A DNA stretch of 61,076 bases from Streptomyces sp. NRRL F-6131. GTDB taxonomy: Bacteria > Actinomycetota > Actinomycetes > Streptomycetales > Streptomycetaceae. The stretch's first letter is position 1; every line of letters starts with the position of its first letter. The translations under genes were made by a program, and so were the position numbers. This document shows, in pieces, positions 40,688 to 50,280 of the stretch. Location: the NCBI GenBank assembly GCA_000719695.1, contig JOHN01000046.1, positions 1 through 61,076 on the forward strand, written 5' to 3'. Under the pieces are notes generated by a model. It did not search any database. It was not told the origin of the DNA and saw nothing but the letters and a program-made list of their open reading frames with translations.

Positions 40688-40998
40688 CGGCGTCGGCGCG
40701 GGGCGGCGGAGCAGGAGCGGATCGGCCTCGGTGGTCGGCCGCGGGGATCGACCACCGGCGCCGCGGGGCGGCCGAACTCGTTCGCACGGATGGTCCAGTC
40801 GTGCACATGGCGGGTGAAGATACGTTTCTTCATTCACCCGAACGTGGGACGGTGGTCGTACCGGTGGCGCGGGTGGCGTAGCGGGCACCTCCTTTCTGCC
40901 ACCATCTGTGAGCGCCCGGTAACACGGTGCTCATGGATGCGCGGTCCCCGCCGCGCCCACCGCCGTCCTGTCCCCCCTCCGTCGAGGAGTCGTCCGCC
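40688..40998 (+). other. Intergenic region before tilS
   Basis: 311 nt with no supported gene. It contains GC-rich sequence and a lower-GC patch (40820-40850, GAAGATACGTTTCTTCATTC) that may hold the tilS promoter. I see no convincing repeat or terminator. Confidence 0.4.
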
Positions 40999-42138
40999 GT
41001 GGGCCCACACCCCGCCGTCGCCGCGATACGCCTGGCCGTACGCCGCACCCTCACCGACCTCGTCGCCGAGGCCGGCTCCACCTTCACCGCGCCGGCCCGC
41101 GAGCCGCGCGAGCGCACCGGGGGCGTGCCGCTGGCCGCCGCCGCGCTGCCGGCCGCCGTCGGCACCACGCTGATCGGCAACGCCCACCGCCACCCGTCCG
41201 GGCTGCCCCGCACCCCCGCCGCGCCCGGCTCGCCGCTGGTCCTGGTCGCCGTCAGCGGCGGCGCGGACTCCATGGCGCTCGCCATCGCCGCCGCCTTCGA
41301 GGCGCCCAAGCTCGGCCTGCGGGTCGGCGCCGTCACCGTCGACCACGGCCTCCAGTCCGGCTCCGCCGACCGCGCCGAGCAGGTCGCCGGCCGGCTGCGC
41401 GAACTCGGTCTCGACCCGGTCGAGGCGGTCGCCGTCCGGGTCGGCCGCGAGGGCGGTCCCGAGGCCGCCGCCCGGGACGCCCGGTACGCCGCGCTGGACG
41501 CCGCCGCCGAGCGGCACGGCGCGGTCGCCGTCCTGCTCGGCCACACCCGCGACGACCAGGCCGAGACCGTCCTGCTGGGCCTGGCCCGCGGCTCCGGCGC
41601 CCGCTCGCTGGCCGGGATGCCGGCCCAGAAGGGCCGCTACCGCCGCCCGCTGCTGGAGCTCGACCGGGCCGCCACCCGGCAGGCCTGCTCCGCCCAGGCC
41701 ATCCCGGTCTGGGACGACCCGCACAACTGCGACCCGGCCTACACCCGCTCCCGGGTCCGCCACGAGGTGCTGCCGGTGCTGGAGAAGCACCTGGGCGGCG
41801 GCGTGGTCGAGGCCCTCGCCCGCACCGCCCGGCTGTTCCGCGACGACGCCGACGCCCTCGACCAGTGGGCCGCGCTGGCCGAGCGCGACATCCGGACGGG
41901 CGAGGGCGCCCTGGACGCCGTCAAACTGGCCGAGCTGCCCCCCGCCGTGCGCCGCCGGGTGCTGCGCCGGGCGGCGCTGCGGGCGGGCTGTCCGGCCGGC
42001 GACCTGTTCGCCCGGCACCTCGAAACGATCGACCTGCTGGTCACCGGATGGCGCGGCCAGGGGCCGCTGCACCTACCCGGGGGCGTCGAAGCCACCCGGC
42101 GGTGTGGCACGCTGGTCTTTCGGCGACAGGGCGACTGA
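40999..42138 (+). CDS. tilS: tRNA(Ile)-lysidine synthetase TilS
   Basis: A 379-residue N-type ATP pyrophosphatase that converts the C34 of tRNA-Ile(CAU) to lysidine, which is essential for AUA decoding. The PP-loop SGGADSMAL (about 86-94) and the family motifs [20 protein letters not shown] (about 174-193) and RPLLELDR are intact. GTG 40999 is chosen because GAGGAG lies 9 nt upstream; upstream codons to 40927 are Pro/Ser-rich and atypical. It is followed by hpt 71 nt downstream, the widely conserved tilS-hpt-ftsH order. Confidence 0.94.
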   Translation: MGPHPAVAAIRLAVRRTLTDLVAEAGSTFTAPAREPRERTGGVPLAAAALPAAVGTTLIGNAHRHPSGLPRTPAAPGSPLVLVAVSGGADSMALAIAAAFEAPKLGLRVGAVTVDHGLQSGSADRAEQVAGRLRELGLDPVEAVAVRVGREGGPEAAARDARYAALDAAAERHGAVAVLLGHTRDDQAETVLLGLARGSGARSLAGMPAQKGRYRRPLLELDRAATRQACSAQAIPVWDDPHNCDPAYTRSRVRHEVLPVLEKHLGGGVVEALARTARLFRDDADALDQWAALAERDIRTGEGALDAVKLAELPPAVRRRVLRRAALRAGCPAGDLFARHLETIDLLVTGWRGQGPLHLPGGVEATRRCGTLVFRRQGD

Positions 42139-42209
42139 CGGGCGGGCATGCCCCGGGGGAGCCGGCCGCCGGCCATCCAGACCCCGACACGTTTGAGGAC
42201 GTATCCCCG

Positions 42210-42764
42210 GTGGACCAGAACGACATGGGCGCTGACCTCGCGAAGGTGCTCATCAGCAAGGACGAGATCGACGCGAAGCTCCTGGAGCTGGCCGAGCGCA
42301 TCGACCGGGACTACGCAGGCAAGGACCTGCTGATCGTCGGCGTCCTCAAGGGGGCCGTGATGGTGATGGCCGACCTCGCCCGTGCCCTGCACTCGCAGGT
42401 GACCATGGACTGGATGGCCGTCTCCTCCTACGGGATGGGCACGAAGTCCTCCGGCGTGGTGCGGATCCTGAAGGACCTCGACACCGACATCGCCGGCCGC
42501 GACGTCCTGATCGTCGAGGACATCATCGACTCCGGTCTGACCCTGTCCTGGCTGCTCGGCAACCTGGGCTCGCGCGGCCCGGCCTCCCTGGAGGTCTGCA
42601 CCCTGCTGCGCAAGCCGGACGCGGCCAAGGTCGAGATCGACGTCAAGTACGTCGGCTTCGACATCCCGAACGAGTTCGTGGTCGGATACGGCCTCGACTA
42701 CGCGGAGAAGCTGCGCAACCTGCCGTTCATCGGCACCCTCGCCCCGCACGTCTACGGCGGCTGA
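42210..42764 (+). CDS. hpt: Hypoxanthine phosphoribosyltransferase
   Basis: A 184-residue purine-salvage enzyme. The PRPP-binding motif [14 protein letters not shown] (about 98-111), the early [12 protein letters not shown] segment and the base-binding [10 protein letters not shown] near the C-terminus are all present. GTG 42210 is preferred because GAGGA lies about 10 nt upstream; ATG 42225 has no ribosome site. It is followed by a strong hairpin and then ftsH. Confidence 0.95.
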   Translation: MDQNDMGADLAKVLISKDEIDAKLLELAERIDRDYAGKDLLIVGVLKGAVMVMADLARALHSQVTMDWMAVSSYGMGTKSSGVVRILKDLDTDIAGRDVLIVEDIIDSGLTLSWLLGNLGSRGPASLEVCTLLRKPDAAKVEIDVKYVGFDIPNEFVVGYGLDYAEKLRNLPFIGTLAPHVYGG

Positions 42765-42779
42765 GGACCCGTTCGGACG

Positions 42780-42811
42780 ACGGGCGGGAACAGGAACCCG
42801 TTCCCGCCCGT
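42780..42811 (+). terminator. Hairpin after hpt
   Basis: A 12-bp perfect stem (ACGGGCGGGAAC at 42780-42791 with 42800-42811) and an 8-nt loop lie directly after the hpt stop codon. There is no T-tract, so read-through into ftsH cannot be excluded. Confidence 0.7.
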
Positions 42812-42961
42812 TGGACCGGGGGACCATAGAAGAACGTCGTATCGCCGTGCTCCCGCCACGTGGGGGTCGTACTGCGGTACGGTCCAATAAAACCGCTCTT
42901 CACATGAGCACTGACCGGATGCGCCGGCGGCCCCAGGGCCCCACGGCGCCGCTGAGTGGCA

Positions 42962-42994
42962 GGAGGGACGGGGCGGCAACGCCCCGCATGGATG
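42962..42994 (+). promoter_or_regulatory. ftsH ribosome site separated from the start by a GCAA-loop hairpin
   Basis: GGAGGG (42962-42967) is the only good Shine-Dalgarno near the ftsH ATG at 42992 but lies 24 nt away. Between them GGGGCG-GCAA-CGCCCC (42970-42985) forms a 6-bp stem capped by a stable GNRA tetraloop. If folded, it shortens the effective spacing to about 8 nt. This may be a structured translation-initiation element. Confidence 0.5.
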
Positions 42995-45046
42995 GACGTC
43001 AAGCGATACTTCCGTGCGCCGATCATGTGGATCGTGCTGGCCGTCCTCGCCGTCATCGTGTTGATGCAGGTCGTTTCGGATTCGAACGGCTACAAGACGG
43101 TGGACACCGGGCAGGTCGTCGCAGCGATCGACGCGAAGCAGGTCAAGTCGGCGCAGATCACCACAGGTGACTCGAACACGATCAAGATCCAGCTGAAGGA
43201 CGGCGCCAAGCTGCCCGCCGTGGGCACCGGCAAGCCGCAGTCCGGCAGCAAGTTCCAGGCCTCGTACATCGGCGACCAGGGTGTCGCGATCGCCGACAAG
43301 CTCCAGGCCCAGATCAACGACAACGACCAGAGCACGCTCACCGAGGGCTACACCGTCAGCCCCGAGAAGCAGAGCACCCTCGTCAGCCTGCTGCTGTCGA
43401 TGCTGCCCATCGTGATCATCGTGCTGGTCTTCCTCTTCCTGATGAACCAGATGCAGGGCGGCGGCTCGCGCGTCATGCAGTTCGGCAAGTCCAAGGCGAA
43501 GCTGCTCACCAAGGACACCCCGAAGACCACCTTCGCCGACGTCGCGGGCGCGGACGAGGCGGTCGAGGAGCTCCACGAGATCAAGGAGTTCCTGCAGGAG
43601 CCGGCCAAGTTCCAGGCCGTCGGCGCCAAGATCCCCAAGGGCGTGCTGCTCTACGGCCCGCCCGGCACCGGCAAGACCCTGCTGGCGCGCGCCGTCGCGG
43701 GCGAGGCCGGCGTGCCGTTCTACTCGATCTCCGGCTCCGACTTCGTCGAGATGTTCGTCGGTGTCGGCGCCAGCCGCGTCCGCGACCTCTTCGAGCAGGC
43801 CAAGGCGAACGCCCCGGCGATCGTCTTCGTCGACGAGATCGACGCCGTCGGCCGGCACCGCGGTGCGGGCCTCGGCGGTGGCCACGACGAGCGCGAGCAG
43901 ACCCTCAACCAGCTGCTGGTCGAGATGGACGGCTTCGACGTCAAGGGCGGCGTCATCCTGATCGCCGCCACCAACCGCCCGGACATCCTGGACCCGGCGC
44001 TGCTGCGCCCGGGCCGCTTCGACCGGCAGATCGCGGTCGAGCGTCCCGACCTCCAGGGCCGACTGGACATCCTCAAGGTGCACCAGAAGGGCAAGCCGAT
44101 CGCGCCCGACGTCGACCTCTCGGCCGTCGCCAAGCGCACCCCCGGCTTCACCGGTGCCGATCTGTCGAACGTCCTGAACGAGGCGGCGCTGCTGACCGCC
44201 CGCTCGGACAAGAAGCTGATCGACAACAACATCCTGGACGAGGCGATCGACCGCGTCGTGGCGGGTCCGCAGAAGCGCACGCGGATCATGTCCGACAAGG
44301 AGAAGAAGATCACCGCGTACCACGAGGGCGGCCACGCCCTGGTGGCGGCGGCCTCCCCGAACGCGGACCCGGTGCACAAGATCACCATCCTGTCCCGCGG
44401 TCGGGCCCTCGGCTACACCATGGTGCTGCCGGACGAGGACAAGTACTCCACCACCCGCAACGAGATGCTCGACCAGCTGGCGTACATGCTGGGCGGCCGC
44501 GCGGCGGAGGAGCTGGTCTTCCACGACCCGACCACCGGCGCCTCGAACGACATCGAGAAGGCCACCGCCACGGCGCGGGCCATGGTCACCCAGTACGGCA
44601 TGACCGAGCGCCTCGGTGCGATCAAGTTCGGCAGCGACAACTCGGAGCCCTTCCTGGGCCGCGAGATGGGCCACCAGCGCGACTACTCGGAAGAGGTCGC
44701 CGGGCTGGTGGACGAAGAGGTCAAGAAGCTCATCGAGAACGCGCACAACGAGGCCTGGGAGATCCTGGTCGAGAACCGCGACGTGCTCGACAACCTGGTC
44801 CTGGAGCTCCTGGAGAAGGAGACCCTGAACAAGGAGCAGATCGCCGAGATCTTCTCGACCATCGTCAAGCGCCCGGCCCGGCCGGCGTGGACGGGTTCCG
44901 CCCGCCGGACGCCGTCCACCCGCCCGCCGGTCCAGTCGCCCAAGGAGCTGGCGCTCACCAACGGTGCCGCCGCCACCGCCGAGGCCGCTCCGGCCGACGT
45001 GGTTAAGCTCCCGCCGCTGCCGGTCGAACCGCCCGCCGAGGGCTGA
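42992..45046 (+). CDS. ftsH: ATP-dependent zinc metalloprotease FtsH
   Basis: A 684-residue membrane AAA+ protease for quality control of membrane and short-lived cytoplasmic proteins. Two membrane helices (about 10-28 and 132-152) flank an extracytoplasmic FtsH-ext domain. The AAA+ module has Walker A GPPGTGKT (about 222-229), Walker B IVFVDEID and the second region of homology [17 protein letters not shown]. The zinc protease motif is HEGGH (about 444-448). The C-terminal 45 residues are Pro/Ala-rich. ATG 42992 (MDVKRYF) agrees with the family; GTG 42956 is an alternative. Confidence 0.96.
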   Translation: MDVKRYFRAPIMWIVLAVLAVIVLMQVVSDSNGYKTVDTGQVVAAIDAKQVKSAQITTGDSNTIKIQLKDGAKLPAVGTGKPQSGSKFQASYIGDQGVAIADKLQAQINDNDQSTLTEGYTVSPEKQSTLVSLLLSMLPIVIIVLVFLFLMNQMQGGGSRVMQFGKSKAKLLTKDTPKTTFADVAGADEAVEELHEIKEFLQEPAKFQAVGAKIPKGVLLYGPPGTGKTLLARAVAGEAGVPFYSISGSDFVEMFVGVGASRVRDLFEQAKANAPAIVFVDEIDAVGRHRGAGLGGGHDEREQTLNQLLVEMDGFDVKGGVILIAATNRPDILDPALLRPGRFDRQIAVERPDLQGRLDILKVHQKGKPIAPDVDLSAVAKRTPGFTGADLSNVLNEAALLTARSDKKLIDNNILDEAIDRVVAGPQKRTRIMSDKEKKITAYHEGGHALVAAASPNADPVHKITILSRGRALGYTMVLPDEDKYSTTRNEMLDQLAYMLGGRAAEELVFHDPTTGASNDIEKATATARAMVTQYGMTERLGAIKFGSDNSEPFLGREMGHQRDYSEEVAGLVDEEVKKLIENAHNEAWEILVENRDVLDNLVLELLEKETLNKEQIAEIFSTIVKRPARPAWTGSARRTPSTRPPVQSPKELALTNGAAATAEAAPADVVKLPPLPVEPPAEG

Positions 45047-45071
45047 CGGCCGCACCGGCACCCGACGGAAT

Positions 45072-45115
45072 GGATGCCGCGCCACCGGGGTTTGTACCCT
45101 GGAGGCGCGGCATCC
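45072..45115 (+). terminator. Hairpin between ftsH and folE
   Basis: A 12-bp perfect stem (GGATGCCGCGCC at 45072-45083 with 45104-45115) whose loop can pair internally through GGGT/ACCC. There is no T-tract; it may reduce read-through into folE. Confidence 0.6.
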
Positions 45116-45167
45116 GTGCTGTTCAACCCATGTTCGCCCTGTTCGTCCACGAGTTAGCGAGGCCCGC

Positions 45168-45773
45168 ATGATCGACCCGGTGACGCTCGACGGTCCGCCC
45201 GCCGTCGGCACCTTCGACCAGAAGCGGGCCGAGAACGCGATCCGTGAACTGCTGCTGGCGGTCGGTGAGGACCCGGACCGCGAGGGCCTGCTGGAGACCC
45301 CGGCCCGGGTGGCGCGGGCCTACAAGGAGATATTCGCCGGGCTCTGGCAGGAGCCCGAGGACGTCCTGACCACCACCTTCGACCTCGGCCACGACGAGAT
45401 GGTGCTGGTCAAGGACATCGAGCTGACCTCGGTCTGCGAGCACCACCTGGTGCCGTTCCGGGGCGTCGCGCACGTCGGGTACATCCCGTCCACCAGCGGC
45501 AAGATCACCGGCCTGTCCAAGCTGGCCCGGCTGGTCGACGTCTACGCCCGCCGGCCGCAGGTGCAGGAGCGGCTCACCAGCCAGGTCGCCGACGCGCTGA
45601 TGCGGATCCTGGAGCCGCGCGGCGCGATCGTGGTCGTCGAGTGCGAGCACATGTGCATGTCGATGCGCGGCATCCGCAAGCCCGGCGCCAAGACCATCAC
45701 CTCCTGCGTGCGCGGGCAGCTGCGCGACCCGGCCACCCGGGCCGAGGCGATGAGCCTCATCATCGGGCGCTGA
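45168..45773 (+). CDS. folE: GTP cyclohydrolase I FolE
   Basis: A 201-residue enzyme that makes dihydroneopterin triphosphate from GTP, the first step of tetrahydrofolate synthesis. The zinc-binding Cys and His are in [10 protein letters not shown] (about 88-97) and [11 protein letters not shown] (second Cys near 161). It also has the family segments [16 protein letters not shown] and [23 protein letters not shown] 45168 has GCGAGG 5-6 nt upstream. The later pathway genes folP, folB and folK follow within 7 kb, interrupted by three unrelated genes. Confidence 0.96.
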   Translation: MIDPVTLDGPPAVGTFDQKRAENAIRELLLAVGEDPDREGLLETPARVARAYKEIFAGLWQEPEDVLTTTFDLGHDEMVLVKDIELTSVCEHHLVPFRGVAHVGYIPSTSGKITGLSKLARLVDVYARRPQVQERLTSQVADALMRILEPRGAIVVVECEHMCMSMRGIRKPGAKTITSCVRGQLRDPATRAEAMSLIIGR

Positions 45774-45816
45774 CCGGGCCGCGACGGCCCCGTGCGGGCG
45801 GACGGGCGCAGGCCGC

Positions 45817-46605
45817 TCAGAGCGGCTCGGGCCCGGCGTGCGGCGGGGCCGGGGTGCCCAGCGCGTTGCGCAGCGCGGGCGTCCGCAGCTTCACCATCCG
45901 CCGCCAGCCGTACAGCAGGTCGTAGAGGTAGAGCGCGTGCACGCCGGCCGTGACCACGGCCAGCTGCCAGCGCGGCCACGCCAGGATCCGCGCCATCCGG
46001 GACGTCACCGCCAGCCCGACGTCCCGGTGGGTGCGGATCTCGCCGCGCGCGCAGGTCTCCAGCACGTGCCGGATGTACGGGCCGTGCCCCTCGGCGGACA
46101 GCCGCAGCAGCTCCTCGTGGCAGTAGGCGAGGTGGTTGTCCTCGTCCGCCGAGATCATCCGCATCGCCCGGCCGAGGTCCGGGTTGTCCCCGTACACCTT
46201 GACCAGCTGGCGCATCTGCTCGGCCGCGCGCTGCTCGGTGACCCGGCTGTGCGCCAGGTAGGTGATGATCTCGCGGTCGGTCAGCGGCAGGTCGGTGGTG
46301 AGCCGCTCGTGGGCGAGGCCGACGCCCTGCCGCTCCAACAGCATGCAGTAGTCGGCCTCGGCGGGGACGTCCACCTTCGGCAGGCCGCGCTTGTGGAGCA
46401 GCTGGGCGAAGATCCGGCCGTGCTTGCGCTCGTCGGCGCCGTGCCGGGCGATCTTCGGGGCGAGGACCGGGTCACGGGTCAGTTCGGTGATCCGCTCGTT
46501 CTCCCAGCCGCCCTGGTCCTCGCCGCCCGCGGCGATGCTGCAGAACAACTGGTAGGCCTCGTCGTTCCGGTAGATCTCGTCGAAGAGCGATCGGGTGCTG
46601 AGCAT
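45817..46605 (-). CDS. Ferritin-like diiron domain protein with C-terminal membrane segment
   Basis: A 262-residue helical protein. Two EExxH-like motifs, ADERKHGRI (about 55-63) and SADEDNHLAYCHEE (about 151-164), mark a ferritin-like four-helix diiron fold. A hydrophobic segment (about 216-236, WQLAVVTAGVHALYLYDLL) near the C-terminus suggests membrane attachment. Substrate is unknown. Sequence EDQGGWENERITEL and similar stretches are conserved in streptomycetes in my recollection. It interrupts the folate cluster on the opposite strand. ATG 46605 follows GGCAGGAGGCCCC. Confidence 0.78.
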   Translation of the reverse strand: MLSTRSLFDEIYRNDEAYQLFCSIAAGGEDQGGWENERITELTRDPVLAPKIARHGADERKHGRIFAQLLHKRGLPKVDVPAEADYCMLLERQGVGLAHERLTTDLPLTDREIITYLAHSRVTEQRAAEQMRQLVKVYGDNPDLGRAMRMISADEDNHLAYCHEELLRLSAEGHGPYIRHVLETCARGEIRTHRDVGLAVTSRMARILAWPRWQLAVVTAGVHALYLYDLLYGWRRMVKLRTPALRNALGTPAPPHAGPEPL

Positions 46606-46630
46606 GGGGCCTCCTGCCCGGATCGGGGCG

Positions 46631-46655
46631 GCCCCGGCCGTCCGTCGGCCGGGGC
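46631..46655 (-). terminator. Hairpin after the esterase gene
   Basis: A 10-bp stem (GCCCCGGCCG at 46631-46640 with 46646-46655) lies between the esterase gene and the ferritin-like gene, both on the minus strand. It could end the upstream transcript or form a leader structure, as it ends only about 25 nt before the ferritin-like start. Confidence 0.5.
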
Positions 46656-46732
46656 GGTCGAGATGCGTCCCCCCGCGGCGCCCGGCGGTCCGCCCGACCG
46701 CCCGGTAATCACCCGGCTGCCGCAGTGGCCGG

Positions 46733-47887
46733 CTAGCCGAGGTGGTGGCCGATCCACTCCAGGGTGGCCGGGAGCTCGCGGACCCAGCTCTCGAAGTTGT
46801 GGCCGCCGTCGTCCAGGTACATCGACTCCACCTGGAACTGCGGGTTGCCGGCGGCCACCTGCTGGGCCAGCTCGACGAACTGAACGGTCTGCGGGTAGTC
46901 GGCCTCCTTCCGGGTGGAGACCACCAGCATCGACAGCGGCGGGGCGGGCAGGTTCTGCAGCCGCCAGGTGAGGTCGCTCTGCTCGGCCAGGGTCCGGTCC
47001 CCGCCGAACAGGCTGCCGCCGGTGAACTGGTCCTCGACGACCTTGACGTCGCCGTGCAGCGCCGCCGTGGCGCCGAACACGTTCGGGAAGCGCATCGCCA
47101 GCCGCAGCGCGCAGCTGCCGCCGGTCGAGTAGCCGAAGACGGCCCAGGAGGCGGGGGAGCGGCCGATCCGGTACGCGGAGTGCAGCGCCTCGGGGACGTC
47201 CTTGGTGAACCAGGTCTCGGTGCGCGGTCCGCCGGCGACGTCCACGCACTCGGTGTTCCGCGGCGGGGTGAGGGTGGGGCGGGACAGGACCACGACGGTC
47301 GGCTGCATCTTGCCGGCGCGCTGGAGCTCCACCGCCTGCTGGACGACCGGGAGCTCCTTCATCAGGTTGACGGTGACCCCCGGGTAGCCGGCGACGGCCA
47401 GCAGGACCGGGAACCGGGTCAGCGCGAGCTTGGGGTCGAAGTACTCCGGCGGCAGGTAGACGAACATCTGGTCGGACAGTCCGGTCTCCTTCCCGGTGAC
47501 CTGGACCGACTCGACCCGGCCGACCTCCTCGGGTGCCCCCTTGGGCAGATCGCCGACGGTCTCGAGGCCGCCCTCGTTGGTGGGCCGGACCAGCTCCTCG
47601 CCGACCGGCGCGCCGCCCTTGTGGTTCTCGTTGCTGGTGAGGGCGAGCTTGGTGCCGCCGGAGCCGAGCAGGTCGTCCCATGAGGTGTAGAACCCGAAGG
47701 AGTTGTTGACGCAGAGCGCCAGCACGGCCAGCACCGACACCTGAGTGACCGTCATCAGGCCCACCCGGCCGAGCACCGGCAGCGGCCGCTGGCGGGCCAG
47801 TCGCGGCCAGAGCCACAGGGTGATCACGAGCGCCGCCGAACCCAGGGCCAGCAGTGAGTTCACGAGCGCGTCGCTGGTCAGTTCCAT
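46733..47887 (-). CDS. Membrane-anchored alpha/beta-hydrolase (esterase D/antigen 85-like)
   Basis: A 384-residue protein. Two N-terminal membrane helices (about 8-27 and 38-60) precede an extracytoplasmic alpha/beta-hydrolase domain of the esterase/antigen 85 family. The nucleophile Ser is in FGYSTGGSCAL (elbow G-x-S-x-G). The catalytic His is probably in DDGGHNFESW near the end. The acid residue is not certain. Substrate is unknown; an acyl-ester of the envelope is plausible. ATG 47887 is chosen because GGAAGG lies 8 nt upstream; the longer form starting at 47929 has no ribosome site. It is divergent from the MprF-like gene. Confidence 0.85.
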   Translation of the reverse strand: MELTSDALVNSLLALGSAALVITLWLWPRLARQRPLPVLGRVGLMTVTQVSVLAVLALCVNNSFGFYTSWDDLLGSGGTKLALTSNENHKGGAPVGEELVRPTNEGGLETVGDLPKGAPEEVGRVESVQVTGKETGLSDQMFVYLPPEYFDPKLALTRFPVLLAVAGYPGVTVNLMKELPVVQQAVELQRAGKMQPTVVVLSRPTLTPPRNTECVDVAGGPRTETWFTKDVPEALHSAYRIGRSPASWAVFGYSTGGSCALRLAMRFPNVFGATAALHGDVKVVEDQFTGGSLFGGDRTLAEQSDLTWRLQNLPAPPLSMLVVSTRKEADYPQTVQFVELAQQVAAGNPQFQVESMYLDDGGHNFESWVRELPATLEWIGHHLG

Positions 47888-48264
47888 GCAGTCGGCCTTC
47901 CGGTGGGACACTGACGGTGCAGGCTTCATCGTCTGGCGGTGCGTCAGCCCGAGCCACCGCGGCTAGGCTGTCCGGACGCCGGGAGGGGACCGGGAGCCCG
48001 ACGGCGCTCGCGCGCAACCGACGCCCTAAAATGCGGCGTCCACCGTACGAAGCACGTACGCGGGGGCTCGTCGCGCCACGCGGCGAGGGGCCCCCGGACC
48101 CACCCCTCGGCTCAATTCGCAGCGTCCCCGGGGCGCCGGTCTACCCTTCGTTGCCGGTTCCTTGGTGTGCGTCCTGCCAGATGAAGGAAAACGCATGAAG
48201 GTCCATCACGGCTCCCGCCCCGGAGTGACGGGACACCCCGCGACAGCCTCTACGCTGAACCCCC
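47888..48264. other. Divergent non-coding region between esterase and MprF-like genes
   Basis: 377 nt with no supported gene. Near its right end TACGCT (48251-48256) stands 8 nt before the MprF-like ATG, as in leaderless transcripts. A short inverted repeat CGTAC (about 48044-48060) is present. A lower-GC patch CCTAAAATGCG (48025-48036) may belong to the esterase promoter. Nothing else stands out. Confidence 0.4.
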
Positions 48265-50103
48265 ATGAGCGTTCCCGTGTCCGTTGAGCCGAGCCCCGAG
48301 CAGCCGCAGCCCCGTCGCGGCCTGCAGACGCTTCGTACCCAAGCGGCCGCCGTTCCGAGGGCCTGGCTCCCGGGTGCGGTCGGCTACGCCTGTCTGCTGA
48401 TCGGACTGGTCGACATCGCCAGCGCGGTGTTCCCCAAGCTCCGGCACACCAAGGTGCACACCTTCGCCGGACAGCTGCCCGGCGGCACCACCACGCTGGC
48501 CGCGGCCGGCACCCTGATGATCGGCCTCCTCCTGGTGCTGCTCGCGCACGCCCTGCGCCGCCGCAAGCGGCGCGCCTGGCGGGTGGTCTGCGTACTGCTG
48601 CCGGTGGGTGCGGCGCTGCACCTGCTGCGCTGGCACCAGCTCGGCCCGGCGGTCATCTCGGTGGTGCTCTTCGTGGTCATGCTGGTCCACCGGCGCGAGT
48701 TCTACGCCAAGGCCGACCCGCGCACCCGCTGGCGCGCGGTGGTCAACCTGGTCGTGCTGGGCGTCGTGAGCCTGCTGATCGGCCTGCTGATCGTCAGCAC
48801 CCGCACCAAGTACGAGCTGGGGCACCCGGGCCTCTACCAGCGGCTGGAGCACGTCCTCTACGGGCTGTTCGGCTTCGAGGGCCCGGTGCACTACAACTCG
48901 GACCGGATGGCGGACCTGGTCGGCTACCTGCTCGGCGCGATGGGCCTGATCACCGCCCTCACCACCACCTACCTGGCCCTGCGGCCGGAGAAGCCCAAGC
49001 CGGAGCTGACCGCCGAGGACGAGGTGAGGGTCCGGGCGCTGCTGGAGCGGCACGGCGAGCGGGACTCGCTCGGCTACTTCGCGCTGCGCCGTGACAAGAG
49101 CGTGCTGTTCTCGCCGACCGGCAAGGCGGCGATCTCCTACCGGGTGGTCTCCGGCGTCATGCTGGCCTCCGGCGACCCGGTCGGGGACGTCGAGGCCTGG
49201 CCCGGCGCGATCAAGGTCTTCATGGCCGAGGCCCGGGAGCACGCCTGGGTGCCGGCCGTGATGGGCTGCAGCGAGGTCGGCGGCGAGGTCTGGACCCGCG
49301 AGGCGGGGCTGGACGCGCTGGAGCTGGGCGACGAGGCGATCGTCGACACCGCGACCTTCTCGCTCTCCGGGCGGGCCATGCGCAACGTCCGCCAGATGGT
49401 CAAGCGGATCGAGCGCAACGGCTACTCCTGCCAGGTCCGCCGGGTCGCCGAGCTCGGCCGGGAGGAGAAGCAGCGGATCGCCGACGCCGCGGCCCGCTGG
49501 CGCGGCACCGACACCGAGCGCGGCTTCTCGATGGCGCTCGGCCGGTTCGGCGACCCGGGCGACGACGACTGCGTGGTGGTCACCGCCCACAAGGCGCCGG
49601 AGGAGGGCGAGGGCGGCGACGACCTCAAGGCCGTGCTGCACTTCGTGCCCTGGGGCGAGGACGGCATCTCGCTGGAGCTGATGCGCCGCGACCGGGCGGC
49701 CGACCCGGGCCTGAACGAGCTGCTGATCGTCGCCGCGCTGCAGGCGGTGCCGGCGATGGGGGTGCGCCGGGTGTCGCTCAACTTCGCGATGTTCCGTTCG
49801 GCGCTGGCGCGCGGCGAGCGGATCGGCGCGGGACCGGTGCTGCGCGCCTGGCGCGGGCTGCTGGTCTTCCTGTCCCGCTGGTTCCAGATCGAGTCGCTGT
49901 ACAAGTTCAACGCGAAGTTCCAGCCGGAGTGGGAGCCGCGCTTCCTGGTCTTCCCGAACACCCGGGACCTGCCCCGGATCGGCTTCGCGGCGATGCAGGC
50001 GGAGGCCTTCATCACCCTCGGCATGCCCCGCTTCGGCCGTCGGCCGCAGCGCGCGGGGACGCTGGCGGGCGGGGCCCGGCCGGAGGTCACCGAGGCCGCC
50101 TGA
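48265..50103 (+). CDS. MprF/LysX-like membrane protein with DUF2156 aminoacyl-transferase domain
   Basis: A 612-residue protein. About six membrane helices (between about 36 and 250) precede a cytoplasmic DUF2156 domain (about 262-600) of the GNAT-like fold used by phosphatidylglycerol lysyltransferases. Conserved stretches include FALRRDKSVLFSPTGKAAISYRVV, RNVRQMVKRIER and IESLYKFNAKFQPEWEPRF. It probably adds an amino acid from aminoacyl-tRNA to phosphatidylglycerol and so reduces membrane negative charge; the amino acid is not evident. The lysyl-tRNA synthetase domain found in mycobacterial LysX is absent. ATG 48265 may head a leaderless transcript. Confidence 0.87.
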   Translation: MSVPVSVEPSPEQPQPRRGLQTLRTQAAAVPRAWLPGAVGYACLLIGLVDIASAVFPKLRHTKVHTFAGQLPGGTTTLAAAGTLMIGLLLVLLAHALRRRKRRAWRVVCVLLPVGAALHLLRWHQLGPAVISVVLFVVMLVHRREFYAKADPRTRWRAVVNLVVLGVVSLLIGLLIVSTRTKYELGHPGLYQRLEHVLYGLFGFEGPVHYNSDRMADLVGYLLGAMGLITALTTTYLALRPEKPKPELTAEDEVRVRALLERHGERDSLGYFALRRDKSVLFSPTGKAAISYRVVSGVMLASGDPVGDVEAWPGAIKVFMAEAREHAWVPAVMGCSEVGGEVWTREAGLDALELGDEAIVDTATFSLSGRAMRNVRQMVKRIERNGYSCQVRRVAELGREEKQRIADAAARWRGTDTERGFSMALGRFGDPGDDDCVVVTAHKAPEEGEGGDDLKAVLHFVPWGEDGISLELMRRDRAADPGLNELLIVAALQAVPAMGVRRVSLNFAMFRSALARGERIGAGPVLRAWRGLLVFLSRWFQIESLYKFNAKFQPEWEPRFLVFPNTRDLPRIGFAAMQAEAFITLGMPRFGRRPQRAGTLAGGARPEVTEAA

Positions 50104-50115
50104 CCCGTGCGGACG

Positions 50116-50159
50116 GCCGCCGGCCCCCGTCGAGGACCTCCTCGGCGGGGGCCGGCGGC
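50116..50159 (+). terminator. Terminator after the MprF-like gene
   Basis: A 14-bp perfect stem (GCCGCCGGCCCCCG at 50116-50129 with 50146-50159) contains an inner CGAGG/CCTCG pairing. No T-tract follows. Confidence 0.75.
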
Positions 50160-50190
50160 GTCCCGGGGCACGGCTCCGGGGCGACGGGCG

Positions 50191-50232
50191 GGGCGGCTCC
50201 GGCACGGTTCCGGGCGGCTCCGGCACGGCTCC
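50191..50232 (+). repeat. 21-nt tandem repeat upstream of folP
   Basis: GGGCGGCTCCGGCACGGTTCC is followed head to tail by a copy with one T-to-C change. A partial related unit (GGCACGGCTCCGGGG) lies upstream at 50167-50181. The array sits in the 177-nt gap before folP. Confidence 0.75.
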
Positions 50233-50280
50233 GGGGGCGGGCGCCGGGTGACCGGGAGCGGGCCGCCGGATAATGGGGTC

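Noticed and set aside
37720..40833. 1037-codon minus-strand open frame across dacB and the DUF2342 gene
   Set aside because: Low-complexity Ser/Arg/Gly translation, no family motif, and antisense to two well-supported genes.
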